From Candidatus Methanoperedens sp. (GTDB lineage: Archaea; Halobacteriota; Methanosarcinia; Methanosarcinales; Methanoperedenaceae): a stretch of DNA of 34,482 bases. Where the stretch lies: positions 1-34,482 of the forward strand of contig JAPZAV010000009.1 of NCBI GenBank assembly GCA_027460465.1. Reading direction: 5' to 3'. Both the position numbers and the translations under genes were made by a program. The number at the start of each line of letters is the position of its first letter. The stretch's first letter is position 1. A model generated the notes under the pieces. It was not told the origin of the DNA. It searched no databases and worked only from the letters and a program-made list of their open reading frames with translations. This document shows, piece after piece, positions 1 to 8,937 of this stretch.

Positions 1-1
1 A

Positions 2-1531
2 TGGGACAGGCTTCGTGCCCTTAAAAAGACCATCAAGAAAACACCTCTGCAGATGCTGCTTCGAGGGCAGAACCTGGTGGGGTACAGGCACTATTCAGAT
101 GACATCGTGATAAAGTTCGTTGAACATGCAGCAGAAACAGGTATAGATATCTTCAGGATATTCGATGCTGTCAACGATATCAGGAACATGGAGGTTTCGA
201 TAAAAACAGCAAAGCGCGTTGGTGCGCATGTGCAGGGTACTGTGTGCTATACCATCAGTCCCGTGCATCCCATTCCGCTGTATGTGAAGATGGCAAAGGA
301 ACTCGAAAAGCTGGGATGCGACTCCCTGTGCATCAAAGATATGGCAGGTCTTATTTCCCCAAGGAACGCCTTTGATCTTGTAAAAGCCCTTAAAAAAGAG
401 ATCGACATTCCCGTAGACCTGCATTCACACTGCACGAGCGGGATGGCTCCGATGAGCTATCTCTATGCTTGTGAAGCAGGAGTGGATATCCTGGATACCG
501 CTTTCTCGCCTTTTGCATGGGGAACATCGCAGCCGCCTACAGAGACCACTGTTGCTGCGCTGCAGGGCACTCCCTATGATACCGGTCTTGACCTCATCCT
601 GCTCACAGAGATCAAAAAATACTTTGAGGAGATAAAAGAGAGATACCGCGGCATCCTTGACCCTATCTCAGAAAGGATTGACACGAACGTATTGAAATAC
701 CAGATCCCGGGCGGCATGCTCTCCAATCTTGTCTCGCAGTTAAAAGAACAGAACGCGCTTGATAAATACGAAGCAGTCCTTGCCGAGATGCCAAAAGTAC
801 GGGAGGAACTGGGGTATCCACCTCTTGTTACACCCACAAGCCAGATCGTGGGCACCCAGGCAGTGCTCAATGTGCTCCTGGGAGAGCGCTACAAGGTCGT
901 GCCAAAAGAGGTCAAGGACTATGTTAAGGGACTGTACGGGCGCACACCTGCTCCGATAGGTAAGGAGATCCTGACAAAAATTCTTGGAGATGAAAAACCC
1001 ATAACATGCAGACCCGCAGACCTTATCCCTCCGGAACTTGACAGGATCACAAAGGAAGCACATGCGCTCGGGATCGTTAAAAAACCGGAGGATATCCTCA
1101 CGTTCGCCCTTTATCCTGCGATAGCCCCAAAATTTTTGCGCGGTGAAATGAAGGAAGAAGCACTTGAAGTTCCCAGGGTCACTGACGGGAAAACTCAATC
1201 TGCACTGCCCACTGAATTCAAGGTCGAAGTGGACGGTGATGTGTTCAGTGTGAAGATAATGTCAGCGGGAGGGGGGATGTCTGTCAAGCCTGTGGAGGCA
1301 GAAAGCCCGAAAACGCTGGATGGCGCGATCAATGCAAGCATGCAGGGCATGGTCCTGAAGATAAAAGTCAAGAAAGGCGATGCTGTTAATAAAGGCGATG
1401 TTGTGATGATACTTGAAGCCATGAAGATGGAAAACAATATCCATGCCTCTCATGGCGGTATTGTTAAGGATATTCTTGTAAAGGAAGGCAGCACTGTGGG
1501 CGCAGGAGATGCTCTGCTTATAATCAGGTAA
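2..1531 (+). CDS. pycB: Pyruvate carboxylase subunit B (5' end cut by window edge)
   Basis: This is the carboxyltransferase plus biotin-carrier subunit, which moves the carboxyl group from biotin to pyruvate to make oxaloacetate. The frame is open to the left edge, with family-like residues before the first Met at 53 (LQMLLRGQNLVGYRHY), so that Met is internal and the true start lies outside. Visible features are FRIFDAVND, the metal-binding DLHSHCTSGMAP segment, and a C-terminal biotinyl domain with EAMKMEN, whose Lys lies about 35 residues from the end. pycA follows after 3 bases, then birA, giving one operon. The related oxaloacetate decarboxylase alpha chain is the main alternative; the adjacent biotin carboxylase and absence of decarboxylase membrane subunits favour pyruvate carboxylase. 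Confidence 0.93.
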   Translation, partial: WDRLRALKKTIKKTPLQMLLRGQNLVGYRHYSDDIVIKFVEHAAETGIDIFRIFDAVNDIRNMEVSIKTAKRVGAHVQGTVCYTISPVHPIPLYVKMAKELEKLGCDSLCIKDMAGLISPRNAFDLVKALKKEIDIPVDLHSHCTSGMAPMSYLYACEAGVDILDTAFSPFAWGTSQPPTETTVAALQGTPYDTGLDLILLTEIKKYFEEIKERYRGILDPISERIDTNVLKYQIPGGMLSNLVSQLKEQNALDKYEAVLAEMPKVREELGYPPLVTPTSQIVGTQAVLNVLLGERYKVVPKEVKDYVKGLYGRTPAPIGKEILTKILGDEKPITCRPADLIPPELDRITKEAHALGIVKKPEDILTFALYPAIAPKFLRGEMKEEALEVPRVTDGKTQSALPTEFKVEVDGDVFSVKIMSAGGGMSVKPVEAESPKTLDGAINASMQGMVLKIKVKKGDAVNKGDVVMILEAMKMENNIHASHGGIVKDILVKEGSTVGAGDALLIIR

Positions 1532-1534
1532 GAT

Positions 1535-3022
1535 ATGTTCAAGAAAGTGTTGATTGCCAACCGGGGAGAAATCGCAATCCGCATCATGCGTGCATGCAGG
1601 GAGCTCGATATAAAGACCATTGCCGTGTATTCCGAAGTTGATAAGCATGCACTTTTTGCAAAATATGCGGATGAGGCGTATTACATAGGTCCCGCGCCTG
1701 CAAGCCAGAGCTATCTGAATATGGACAATATATTTGACGTGGCGCACAGAACTGGCTCTGAAGGGATTCATCCAGGCTATGGTTTCCTTGCAGAGAACCC
1801 TGAATTCGCACACAGATGCGAGAAAGAGGGGATCATATTCATTGGCCCTACGAGCAGGGCAATCGAAAGCGTTGGAAGCAAGATAGAGGCAAAGAAAACA
1901 ATGAAGGCTGCCGGGATCCCTGTAATACCGGGGAGCGAGAACGATATCGATGATTTCGATGAAGCCCTTGATATCGCTCAGAACATAGGTTATCCTGTGA
2001 TCATAAAAGCATCTGCAGGCGGCGGCGGCATCGGGATGAAAGTGGTCAGAAAAAACACGGAACTCGTGGAGATGATCGAGTCAGCACGCTCGGTTGCAAG
2101 ATCAACGTTCGGGGATGCCACAGTGTTCATAGAAAAGTATCTTGAAGAACCAAGGCATATTGAATTTCAGATCCTTGCCGATTCCCATGGTCATATCATC
2201 CATGTGGGAGACCGCGAGTGCTCCATCCAGAGAAGGCATCAGAAACTGATCGAAGAATCCCCTTCCCCTATCATGACACCTGAACTGAGAAAAATGATGG
2301 GGGGCGATGCTGTGAAGGCAGCTGCTGCGATTAATTATACCAATGCAGGCACGATAGAGTTCCTTTATTCAAAAGGGAACTATTATTTCCTTGAGATGAA
2401 CACACGGCTTCAGGTTGAACATCCTATAACAGAAGTGGTAACAGGCGTGGATCTTGCAAAGGAGCAATTAAGGATAGCATCAGGTGAAGAGTTAAGCTTC
2501 AGACAGGAAGACATAAAGCAGACAGGATGGGCCATAGAGTGCAGACTCAATGCAGAAGACCCTCTGAACAACTTTACCCCTTCGCCTGGAAAGCTTCGGA
2601 GATATCGTTCGTCAGGCGGCCCAGGCGTGCGGGTGGACAGCGGAGTTCATACAGGATATACCATTACTCCGTTCTACGATTCGCTGATCTCGAAACTCAC
2701 GGTCTGGGGAAGGGACAGGAACGAAGCAATAGCACGGATGAAGCGTGCGCTATACGAGTATATCATCGTCGGGGTAACCACAAACATTCCTTTCCACAAA
2801 GCTGTTATGAATAACGAATATTTCAGGCGCGGTGAGCTGACCACGCATTTCATAGACGACCATAACATCATTGCAGAGGTTGAGAAGATCGTGGAAGCTG
2901 AGAAAGAGAAAGGTGCGACACTGGCTTCTGCCATCGGTGCAGAGGATAAGAAAGTAGCAGCAATCACTGCAGCTGTGGGTGCCTATATTCAGGCCAGGGA
3001 GCGAAATGAATATAAGAGATAA
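1535..3022 (+). CDS. pycA: Pyruvate carboxylase subunit A (biotin carboxylase)
   Basis: The 495-residue ATP-grasp enzyme carboxylates the biotin carried by PycB using ATP and bicarbonate. It begins [17 protein letters not shown], typical of biotin carboxylases, has the glycine-rich ATP loop [10 protein letters not shown] near residue 164, and the catalytic segment [16 protein letters not shown] near residue 285. The C-terminal part, after about residue 445, is a lysine/glutamate- and alanine-rich tail beyond the conserved core. Length fits the stand-alone subunit of the two-subunit archaeal enzyme. The gene starts 3 bases after pycB, and its end overlaps the start of birA by 17 bases, which suggests translational coupling. 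Confidence 0.95.
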   Translation: MFKKVLIANRGEIAIRIMRACRELDIKTIAVYSEVDKHALFAKYADEAYYIGPAPASQSYLNMDNIFDVAHRTGSEGIHPGYGFLAENPEFAHRCEKEGIIFIGPTSRAIESVGSKIEAKKTMKAAGIPVIPGSENDIDDFDEALDIAQNIGYPVIIKASAGGGGIGMKVVRKNTELVEMIESARSVARSTFGDATVFIEKYLEEPRHIEFQILADSHGHIIHVGDRECSIQRRHQKLIEESPSPIMTPELRKMMGGDAVKAAAAINYTNAGTIEFLYSKGNYYFLEMNTRLQVEHPITEVVTGVDLAKEQLRIASGEELSFRQEDIKQTGWAIECRLNAEDPLNNFTPSPGKLRRYRSSGGPGVRVDSGVHTGYTITPFYDSLISKLTVWGRDRNEAIARMKRALYEYIIVGVTTNIPFHKAVMNNEYFRRGELTTHFIDDHNIIAEVEKIVEAEKEKGATLASAIGAEDKKVAAITAAVGAYIQARERNEYKR

Positions 3023-4001
3023 AATAAAAGATAAGATATTGGATAAATTGATCGCAGATGAAGGAGAACCTGTTTCAGGCGAGAAACTTGCAAAAGAGCT
3101 TTCTATCTCCAGATCTGCTGTCTGGAAAAATATCAAGGCATTAAGAGATGAGGGATATATGATCGAATCTTCCACGAATCTTGGTTATTCGCTTGTGAGT
3201 TCACCTGATACACTGTCATCTGCCAGGATCAAAGCAGGGCTTGAAACAAAATTGATAGGAAAGGATATCGAGTACTTCAAAGAGACCGAAAGTACGAATA
3301 CAATAGCCAGGGAAATAGCAGGCTCTGTGGACGAAGGAACAGTTGTGATAGCAGAGTCTCAGACTGGAGGACGTGGACGCCTGGGTCGGAAATGGATCTC
3401 ACCTGAAGGAGGCATCTGGTTTTCCATAATCCTCAAACCGAAAATTCAGCCCGTGCATGCACCGAGGATAACGCTTCTGGCAGGTGTGGCTGTTGCAAAG
3501 ACCATCAGCACTTATGGACTTGAGGCAAGGATCAAATGGCCGAATGATGTGCTTATTTCTGGAAAGAAGGTCTGCGGCATACTTACAGAGATCGAAGCCG
3601 AGATGGATCTGATAGATTATTGTGTGGTGGGGATAGGCATAGATGCCAACGTGGATACAGAGTCGTTCCCTGAAGAGATACGGCAGAACTCCACATCCCT
3701 GAAAAAAGAACTCGGACATGAGATAGCCAGGGTCGAGTTCGTGCAGAAACTTCTTTCGGAATTCGAATCCCTCTACCTGAAATTCCAGAAAGAAGGATTT
3801 CCACCAATCCTGGAAGAATGGAGAGAAATGTCGGCAACGATAGGAGAATGGGTAAAGATAACGACCCAGAGCAAGACCGTATACGGCGAGGCAATCGGAG
3901 TGGATAATGAGGGGGCACTGATCCTTGAGACAGGTGAAGGCAGACTTGAGAAGATAGTGGCAGGGAACTGTGAACACCTGAGAAGAGGACAGGGTGCCTG
4001 A
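3006..4001 (+). CDS. birA: Biotin-[acetyl-CoA-carboxylase] ligase with N-terminal helix-turn-helix
   Basis: BirA activates biotin with ATP and attaches it to the acceptor lysine of PycB, the only acceptor seen here. An N-terminal winged-helix domain ([19 protein letters not shown], about residues 22-40) indicates a bifunctional ligase/repressor. The catalytic loop [10 protein letters not shown], the segment [16 protein letters not shown] and a C-terminal SH3-like domain follow; total 331 residues. The ATG at 3006 is preceded by AGGGAG about 5 bases upstream and is preferred to a start at 2979, which would lie deeper within pycA. Co-transcription with the carboxylase implies coordinated supply, and the DNA-binding domain makes autoregulation by biotin possible, although I see no clear operator. 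Confidence 0.92.
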   Translation: MNIRDKIKDKILDKLIADEGEPVSGEKLAKELSISRSAVWKNIKALRDEGYMIESSTNLGYSLVSSPDTLSSARIKAGLETKLIGKDIEYFKETESTNTIAREIAGSVDEGTVVIAESQTGGRGRLGRKWISPEGGIWFSIILKPKIQPVHAPRITLLAGVAVAKTISTYGLEARIKWPNDVLISGKKVCGILTEIEAEMDLIDYCVVGIGIDANVDTESFPEEIRQNSTSLKKELGHEIARVEFVQKLLSEFESLYLKFQKEGFPPILEEWREMSATIGEWVKITTQSKTVYGEAIGVDNEGALILETGEGRLEKIVAGNCEHLRRGQGA

Positions 4002-4003
4002 AA

Positions 4004-4025
4004 AAGCGAGAAAATATTCTCGCTT
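4004..4025 (+). terminator. Hairpin just after birA
   Basis: A perfect 9-bp inverted repeat (AAGCGAGAA and TTCTCGCTT) with a 4-base loop starts 2 bases after the birA stop. No T-tract follows directly, so it may be an mRNA 3'-end stabilising structure instead of a terminator. Confidence 0.4.
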
Positions 4026-4035
4026 GAGCGTAAAC

Positions 4036-4042
4036 TATAAAT
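4036..4042 (+). promoter_or_regulatory. TATA-like box for a candidate small RNA
   Basis: The sequence TATAAAT is centred about 26 bases before 4065. Archaeal transcription normally starts about 25-26 bases after the TATA centre, which would place the start at the first base of the hairpin at 4066. Confidence 0.4.
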
Positions 4043-4065
4043 GGTCTCCTCATCAATATATATTT

Positions 4066-4130
4066 AAGTGGGCAGTTGATTCTGTTTTTACACCACCACC
4101 ATAATCCCAAACTGCCCGCTTTTTCCTTTT
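4066..4130 (+). ncRNA. Candidate small RNA: closed hairpin with T-rich end
   Basis: The arms AAGTGGGCAGTT (4066-4077) and AACTGCCCGCTT (4110-4121) pair over 12 positions with one G-U pair, enclosing a 32-base loop that contains ACCACCACCA. The T-rich stretch TTTTTCCTTTT follows the 3' arm, as in an intrinsic terminator. Together with the correctly spaced TATA-like box this forms a self-contained transcription unit of about 65 bases. It could instead be a terminator or leader element of the archaeosortase operon. I know no named RNA family that matches. Confidence 0.4.
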
Positions 4131-4153
4131 ATGAAAAAATGCAGCAACTACGC

Positions 4154-4168
4154 TATAAAATTATATAC
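4154..4168 (+). promoter_or_regulatory. TATA-like region of the archaeosortase operon
   Basis: TATAAAATTATATAC lies 27-41 bases upstream of the ATG at 4195. Transcription starting about 26 bases downstream would leave a leader of only some 5-15 bases, consistent with the absence of a Shine-Dalgarno sequence. Confidence 0.4.
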
Positions 4169-4194
4169 TATGCAAACCCGTAAGTAATAAAAAC

Positions 4195-5010
4195 ATGATC
4201 GTAAGTATACTCTGGCTTGCACTCAGCCTGCTCGTTATATCATCCATTATTCCAAAAGATAACAAATTCAAACCAGCGGTGGCAGGAGCGGGCTGGGCAA
4301 TTTTTTCTATACACTGGGCACTTCAGTGGCAGACGTATGCGCAAATGAGCGACTATGTTAATCTTGTTGTAACTGTGCTGGCTGCGATCATCTGTATATT
4401 CCTGGGTTATGTGCTGATTACACAGGACAGAAGGCTTCTTAAAGACATCAACGGCATAAATACTGCAGAATCCCTCTTTATGGTCACAACCGCAGCGGCA
4501 ACTGGAGGCATCTTTTATTTTGCCTTTTCCGAAATCCCTGCAATGAACAAATGGATCATCACAGCAGTAACTGATCAGACCATATGGGTTGCCTCGGCGC
4601 TCGGGGTGATGATAACCAGAATGGACTGGAACCTGATAGCGGTCAATGGACATGAAGTCGAAATAATCCTTGCATGCACTGCGATCGAGAGTATTGCCCT
4701 TTTCACCGGTATTATCGCAAGCGTCAGTGCTCCATTTATGAGAGCTGGAAAGGCATTCCTTGTATCTGTTCCCGTGATCTATGGTCTGAACCTGATCAGA
4801 AATGTATTTGTGGTTGATGCCTACGGGAGCACCTGGTTTGGAGATCCTGAGACCAGTTTTTATATCGCTCACACGATTATCGCAAAAACAGGTTCACTTA
4901 TCGCATTATTCATCATAGCTTATGTGGTTTTGAAAATACTTCCTGAGATCATAGACATGATAGATGGTGTTTTGAATCTTATCGGGGGTATCTTCAAGAA
5001 TGCTGGCTAA
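4195..5010 (+). CDS. artA: Archaeosortase (ArtA-like transpeptidase)
   Basis: This 271-residue polytopic membrane protein is expected to cleave surface proteins bearing a C-terminal PGF-CTERM-type signal and pass them to a lipid anchor. Exosortase/archaeosortase catalytic features are present: Cys161 in ILACTAIES, Arg202 in LIRN and His226 in YIAHTII, each near or within a predicted membrane helix. Length fits the family. It overlaps the decarboxylase gene by 11 bases and is followed by the synthase gene; archaeosortase A genes next to phosphatidylserine-type synthase and decarboxylase are a known arrangement, tying the protein to lipid headgroup supply. No protein with a recognisable PGF-CTERM tail is encoded in this window. 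Confidence 0.85.
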   Translation: MIVSILWLALSLLVISSIIPKDNKFKPAVAGAGWAIFSIHWALQWQTYAQMSDYVNLVVTVLAAIICIFLGYVLITQDRRLLKDINGINTAESLFMVTTAAATGGIFYFAFSEIPAMNKWIITAVTDQTIWVASALGVMITRMDWNLIAVNGHEVEIILACTAIESIALFTGIIASVSAPFMRAGKAFLVSVPVIYGLNLIRNVFVVDAYGSTWFGDPETSFYIAHTIIAKTGSLIALFIIAYVVLKILPEIIDMIDGVLNLIGGIFKNAG

Positions 5011-5632
5011 GGGTTCTTATTCCTGGATCGGAGCTGCGATCCTTTTTACTTTAATTTCAGGTTATATCTCGATGATGTCAGGAGGGTTCTTATCCCGTTT
5101 ATTCAGGTTTTTTTTTATCCTGGGTTTCTTATTGACCATTTTCTTTTTCATATTTTTTCGCGATCCAGAGCGCAAACCTCAGGGCGGCGAAGACGATGCA
5201 GTTTCACCTGCTGATGGAAAGGTGATAACCCTGGATGGTAGATGTATCTGCATTTTCATGAATATCTATGATGTGCATGTGAACCGCGCTCCGCTTGCAG
5301 GCAGGATTACCGTGATCGATTACAAGCCTGGTGGTTTTATTCCTGCCTTTTTCAAGGATTCGGATATTAACGAGCGAAATCATGTTGTAATAGAAACAGA
5401 GTATGGAACTGTTGAGTTATTCCAGATCGCAGGGATTTTAACCAGGCGCATTGTATCGTACATCAGCGAAGGAGGGCATGTGAAAAGAGGAGAACGCATC
5501 GGCATGATCCGCTTCGGCTCGCGAGTGGATGTACATATCCCTGAAACATATGAGTTCACGGTCAAATTGAACGCTACAGTGAAGGCAGGAGAGACCGTGA
5601 TCGCTATGAGAAAAGAAAAGATCAGGCGGTAA
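5000..5632 (+). CDS. asd: Archaetidylserine decarboxylase (PSD family)
   Basis: The enzyme decarboxylates archaetidylserine to archaetidylethanolamine, the ether-lipid counterpart of phosphatidylethanolamine. The 210-residue protein starts with two hydrophobic segments (about 10-30 and 36-54), then FRDPERKP, the SPADGKV segment and NIYDVHVNRAP, all typical of the short PSD family. Ser174 in RFGSRVD is the expected self-cleavage site generating the pyruvoyl cofactor. The gene overlaps artA by 11 bases and is followed after 1 base by the synthase that makes its substrate. Confidence 0.9.
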   Translation: MLAKGSYSWIGAAILFTLISGYISMMSGGFLSRLFRFFFILGFLLTIFFFIFFRDPERKPQGGEDDAVSPADGKVITLDGRCICIFMNIYDVHVNRAPLAGRITVIDYKPGGFIPAFFKDSDINERNHVVIETEYGTVELFQIAGILTRRIVSYISEGGHVKRGERIGMIRFGSRVDVHIPETYEFTVKLNATVKAGETVIAMRKEKIRR

Positions 5633-5633
5633 A

Positions 5634-6299
5634 ATGGGAGAGAACATGGTCAGGCTCATAAGGCCTGCGGATATTATTACGCTCTTCAATGCGATCCTGG
5701 GATTTGCTTCTGTAATAATGGCAGTGGAGGGCGAATCTGAGATCGCTCTTGTTCTTATCCTTGCTGCTGTGATTGGCGATGCCGCGGACGGCGCAGTGGC
5801 GCGGTACACAGGAACAGGTGTCCTCGGCGCGAACCTTGACTCGCTTGCTGATGTGATAGCTTTCGGAGTTGCTCCTGCGACTGCTGCTTTTGTTTTTCTC
5901 AAAGATGGCGGCGCAGTATCATGGATTTTTCCAGGATTCTTTCTGGCATGCGGAACACTGCGCCTTGCAAGGTTCAATGCAGCGGAGAAAAAGGACGGGT
6001 TTGAGGGAGTCCCGATAACTTCAGGAGGTTTTATTGTTGCTCTGTTCCTTCTGGTAAAAGATTATTTTCTATACTCAGGTCATATGTTCATCCTCCTGCT
6101 TGTGATTGTATCGCTGTTGATGGTCAGCACGATCAGTTATCCCAAGTTGAGGAGCCCTTATCTCCTTGCACCCATGGGATTTCTCCTTATCCTGGATATT
6201 GCGGGTTTTAATAGATCAGGCATATCTTTGATATTGTTCATCTTCGCAGTTGCGTATATATTGAGTCCGATCGGAAAGAGGTTTTATGATAGAAATTAA
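5634..6299 (+). CDS. pssA: Archaetidylserine synthase (CDP-alcohol phosphatidyltransferase)
   Basis: The enzyme joins CDP-archaeol and L-serine. It is a 221-residue membrane protein with the CDP-alcohol phosphotransferase metal-binding pattern: Asp49, Asp52, Gly53, Ala56, Arg57, Gly65, Asp69 and Asp73. The stretch between Arg57 and Gly65 is one residue shorter than the usual consensus. The remainder is hydrophobic, with about six membrane segments. Two starts are possible: 5634, directly after the decarboxylase stop, or 5646, which has GGGAGAG 3-9 bases upstream and may be the better initiator. Its 3' end overlaps mptD by 14 bases. Confidence 0.88.
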   Translation: MGENMVRLIRPADIITLFNAILGFASVIMAVEGESEIALVLILAAVIGDAADGAVARYTGTGVLGANLDSLADVIAFGVAPATAAFVFLKDGGAVSWIFPGFFLACGTLRLARFNAAEKKDGFEGVPITSGGFIVALFLLVKDYFLYSGHMFILLLVIVSLLMVSTISYPKLRSPYLLAPMGFLLILDIAGFNRSGISLILFIFAVAYILSPIGKRFYDRN

Positions 6300-6642
6300 T
6301 GAGAGGGATAGAGCAGTGTTTGAAGCAGGGATCAAGCTTGGTGCGCTGTATCATCAGTTTGTGGGAACACCGATCAGCACGGAAACGATAGATGACCTTT
6401 CAAGGGCGATGGAGCAGAGCGTGATCCTCCAGCCGTATGTAAGGAGCGTGAGCGTCATGATAGACCGCGAGATGGTGGAAAAGAGGGAAAATCCAGAGTT
6501 CAGGTACTGCGAACTTGAAGGCAGGATGCTGCATGTGAACCTGCAGATACTGTACAAAAATACGATAGCCTATGCCGAACTTGCGTATGATGAAGGACTG
6601 GATTACCCGATGATGAGCATTAAAAAAATCGAGGAAATGTGA
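6286..6642 (+). CDS. mptD: 7,8-dihydroneopterin aldolase, archaeal type
   Basis: This enzyme converts 7,8-dihydroneopterin to 6-hydroxymethyl-7,8-dihydropterin and glycolaldehyde in methanopterin synthesis. The 118-residue sequence carries the family-like segment FEAGIKLGALYHQFVGTPIS (residues 12-31), followed by SVILQPYVRSV and YPMMSIKKIEEM at the end. Identification rests on recalled similarity to MJ1585, the characterised archaeal enzyme, and on matching length. It overlaps pssA by 14 bases and is followed by a small gene after 1 base. A role in tetrahydromethanopterin supply agrees with a methane-cycling host. Confidence 0.78.
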   Translation: MIEINERDRAVFEAGIKLGALYHQFVGTPISTETIDDLSRAMEQSVILQPYVRSVSVMIDREMVEKRENPEFRYCELEGRMLHVNLQILYKNTIAYAELAYDEGLDYPMMSIKKIEEM

Positions 6643-6643
6643 T

Positions 6644-6850
6644 ATGAATGAAATTGAAGAACAGGCAAGGGCTCAGCTGATGATGATCGAGCAGGTATAT
6701 GCCCTGAAGATCACAAATCGAGATGAGGTTGCCAGGCTCATTGCCGAAAGGGTTGATAATGACAGACAGGTCTTGACGATATGCACCTCACTCAACTCAT
6801 GGGTTCTTCTTAACAAAAAGAAAGGGAACGTTGTCATACCTCTGCTCTGA
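6644..6850 (+). CDS. Small protein of unknown function, last gene of the artA operon
   Basis: I do not recognise this 68-residue soluble protein. Its N-terminal half is helical and charged (NEIEEQARAQLMMIEQVYAL), with a short hydrophobic C-terminus (GNVVIPLL) and one Cys. It starts 1 base after mptD, with GAGG and GTGAT upstream of its ATG, so it is probably translated from the same message. It ends 3 bases before the stop of the convergent nmd3 gene. Tight placement supports a real gene; function cannot be inferred from sequence alone. Confidence 0.65.
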   Translation: MNEIEEQARAQLMMIEQVYALKITNRDEVARLIAERVDNDRQVLTICTSLNSWVLLNKKKGNVVIPLL

Positions 6851-6853
6851 ATC

Positions 6854-7903
6854 TTAATCAGCACAGGGCAGTGCATAGATCCCTTTTGCAGTTTTTATGA
6901 TCTTTATTTCATCTCCTGGCTCTGCGCACAGGAACTCAGGTCTTTTGATAGTGACCGTTTCATAAGATACTGGATCCAGTACCTGGATCGCTGTCTTTTC
7001 ATCAGATATCAGCACAGCAAGGACAGCGTCCTGCTTATTTCCAAGTTTTTTAATCAGCATCAGATCACTGTAGTTCTCGATAAATCTCTTCCCCGTCTCA
7101 AGCTCAATGCCGCTTACCTGCTTTCCGCAGCTTCGGACCTCTATCACGGTATCGTCCACGCTTATAATATCCCCTCGCATGAATTCAGGGAGGCGGAGGG
7201 CGAATGTGATCCTGTACAGATCCTCGCCGTTTTTCTGTCCCACAAGTTTGGGTGATTCCGTGAACCTGCCCCCGAAAGAATCTGTAATAGCCCTGCAGAT
7301 CTGTTTTCCAAGTTTTATCAGCCCTACGTATAAGTCCATGCCTTCATCAAGTTCAACTGTTTTAGCAATGAATGCGAGCCTGTCACCTTTTTCCTGAGCG
7401 CGTGCTGCTACTTCCTCTGCAATGCTGATGCATTTATCGAGTTCTTCCTTTGATGGGATCCTTTTATCAGCCCTTATCTGCACTATGCCTTCAAAATAAC
7501 CTCCAGAGATCCTGCTGCATGTATCGCAGGTCTCCCATGTTATTCTGACTTCGGTATCGAGCCCCGAATCCAGAGATATTCCTCTGATCTCAGCTTTTGC
7601 CCCGGCATGCACCTGATATCTGGAATGATCCAGCTTCTCAGGGATCAGTGTGAGATCAATGTTTCTGGCATCTCTATTTATCCTGAGGTTATCCTTTACA
7701 CAGTCCAGTATGACCTGGTTCTCTGTTTCCTTTGACTGCCATTTTCCTTTCCTGAAAACTGAACCGCATACCGGACATATGGTCGCATAGATCACCAGGG
7801 GACACTCAAGCAGTTTCTTATCCCCAATAAAGCACTGCCTGCATACATTATCAATAAAGATGTCGGTATCATTGCCGCATCTGGGGCAGAATGATCTAAC
7901 CAT
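6854..7903 (-). CDS. nmd3: NMD3-family ribosome maturation protein
   Basis: The archaeal homologue of eukaryotic NMD3, which binds the large ribosomal subunit, is expected to act in 50S maturation. The 349-residue protein starts with zinc-binding Cys pairs FCPRCGND and VCRQC, then CPVCGSVFRKGKW, and has the diagnostic CDTCSRISGGYFEGIVQIR segment near residue 125. The C-terminal third is a beta-rich, OB/SH3-like region. It overlaps the upstream epimerase gene by 8 bases, so both are probably on one transcript. Confidence 0.9.
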   Translation of the reverse strand: MVRSFCPRCGNDTDIFIDNVCRQCFIGDKKLLECPLVIYATICPVCGSVFRKGKWQSKETENQVILDCVKDNLRINRDARNIDLTLIPEKLDHSRYQVHAGAKAEIRGISLDSGLDTEVRITWETCDTCSRISGGYFEGIVQIRADKRIPSKEELDKCISIAEEVAARAQEKGDRLAFIAKTVELDEGMDLYVGLIKLGKQICRAITDSFGGRFTESPKLVGQKNGEDLYRITFALRLPEFMRGDIISVDDTVIEVRSCGKQVSGIELETGKRFIENYSDLMLIKKLGNKQDAVLAVLISDEKTAIQVLDPVSYETVTIKRPEFLCAEPGDEIKIIKTAKGIYALPCAD

Positions 7904-8834
7904 CCTTCAACAGGCTCCTGGCTGTTTCCCTCACGCTGTTCTCTGAATTATGAACAGGATTCCATCCGAGTTTCTGCAGCTTCGCAATGGACAGCAGCAT
8001 CCTTGGAACATCTCCTTTCCATCCCCGCTCCCCACCTGTATAACTGAATCCGACCTTCCTTAATCCCATCTCCTCAACCACTATCTTTCCGATCTCTGTG
8101 GCATCTATGGTATCGTTTGAACCTACATTGAAGATATTTGCCATTTCATCGCTGTTTTTCACTGAGAACAGCATCGCATCCACGCAGTCTGAGACATGGA
8201 GATATGATTTTCGCTGCCGTCCATTTCCCAGGATCGTAAGTGTACCTGGATCAGTCCGAAGCTTATTGATAAAATCCACGATAATTCCGTGAGTGCTCCT
8301 CTGTCCCACGATATTTGCGAATCTGAATATCCAGGATTTCATATCAAAAGTATGGCAGTACGAGGTTATGAGGGCTTCACAGGCAAGCTTTGAAGCACCG
8401 TACAGAGATATCGGGACCAGAGGACCGTATTCCTCAGGTGTGGGGATGAGCTCTGCTTCTCCATATACCGTGGATGTGGATGTGAAGGCTATCCCGCGAA
8501 GCTTATTGACGCGCATCGCTTCCAGCAGGTGATATGTGGCAATGATGTTCTGCTCAAGATGGATCCTGGTGTTCTCTGCTCCAAGGCGAACATCGGGATT
8601 TGCTGCCAGATGAAATACCATATCAGCACCTTTCACGGCTCTCATGAGTTTTTCAAGATCGAGCAGATCGATTTTTATGAATCTGAAATTTTTATCCTGG
8701 ATATGATCTTTGAGGAATTCCATCCTTCCGGAACTGAGATTGTCGAGAACTATTACTTCATCGCCTCGGGCAAGAAGCATATCGACCATATGGCTTCCTA
8801 TGAAGCCTGCGCCGCCTGTTACTATAGTGTTCAT
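7896..8834 (-). CDS. NAD-dependent epimerase/dehydratase (UDP-glucose 4-epimerase-like)
   Basis: This 312-residue extended short-chain dehydrogenase probably acts on a nucleotide sugar used for glycans. It has the nucleotide-binding TGGAGFIGSHMVD motif at its start, an STSTVYGEA active-site segment, and catalytic YGASK. The frame is open upstream to 9002, but homology begins at the Met at 8834. A TATA-like box centred near 8892 would start transcription near 8866, which excludes the Met codon at 8879. Substrate specificity cannot be read from the sequence. It shares a transcript with nmd3, with no evident functional link; N-glycosylation of surface proteins such as the giant cytochrome would be a possible use. 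Confidence 0.87.
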   Translation of the reverse strand: MNTIVTGGAGFIGSHMVDMLLARGDEVIVLDNLSSGRMEFLKDHIQDKNFRFIKIDLLDLEKLMRAVKGADMVFHLAANPDVRLGAENTRIHLEQNIIATYHLLEAMRVNKLRGIAFTSTSTVYGEAELIPTPEEYGPLVPISLYGASKLACEALITSYCHTFDMKSWIFRFANIVGQRSTHGIIVDFINKLRTDPGTLTILGNGRQRKSYLHVSDCVDAMLFSVKNSDEMANIFNVGSNDTIDATEIGKIVVEEMGLRKVGFSYTGGERGWKGDVPRMLLSIAKLQKLGWNPVHNSENSVRETARSLLKDG

Positions 8835-8886
8835 AGATATTCTGCTCAATATGGCTCTTTCTAACTTAACTTTTTTCATATATGAT

Positions 8887-8896
8887 TTAATATAAT
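8887..8896 (-). promoter_or_regulatory. TATA-like box for epimerase-nmd3
   Basis: Read on the minus strand the sequence is TTATATTAAA, centred about 26 bases before a predicted start near 8866. This leaves a leader of roughly 30 bases before the ATG at 8834. Confidence 0.4.
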
Positions 8897-8937
8897 AGAA
8901 AAGCGACAGATATATATGATCTCTGATTAATAACTGC

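Noticed and set aside
2979-4001. BirA starting at 2979
   Set aside because: The ATG at 3006 has a better ribosome binding site and reduces overlap with pycA.
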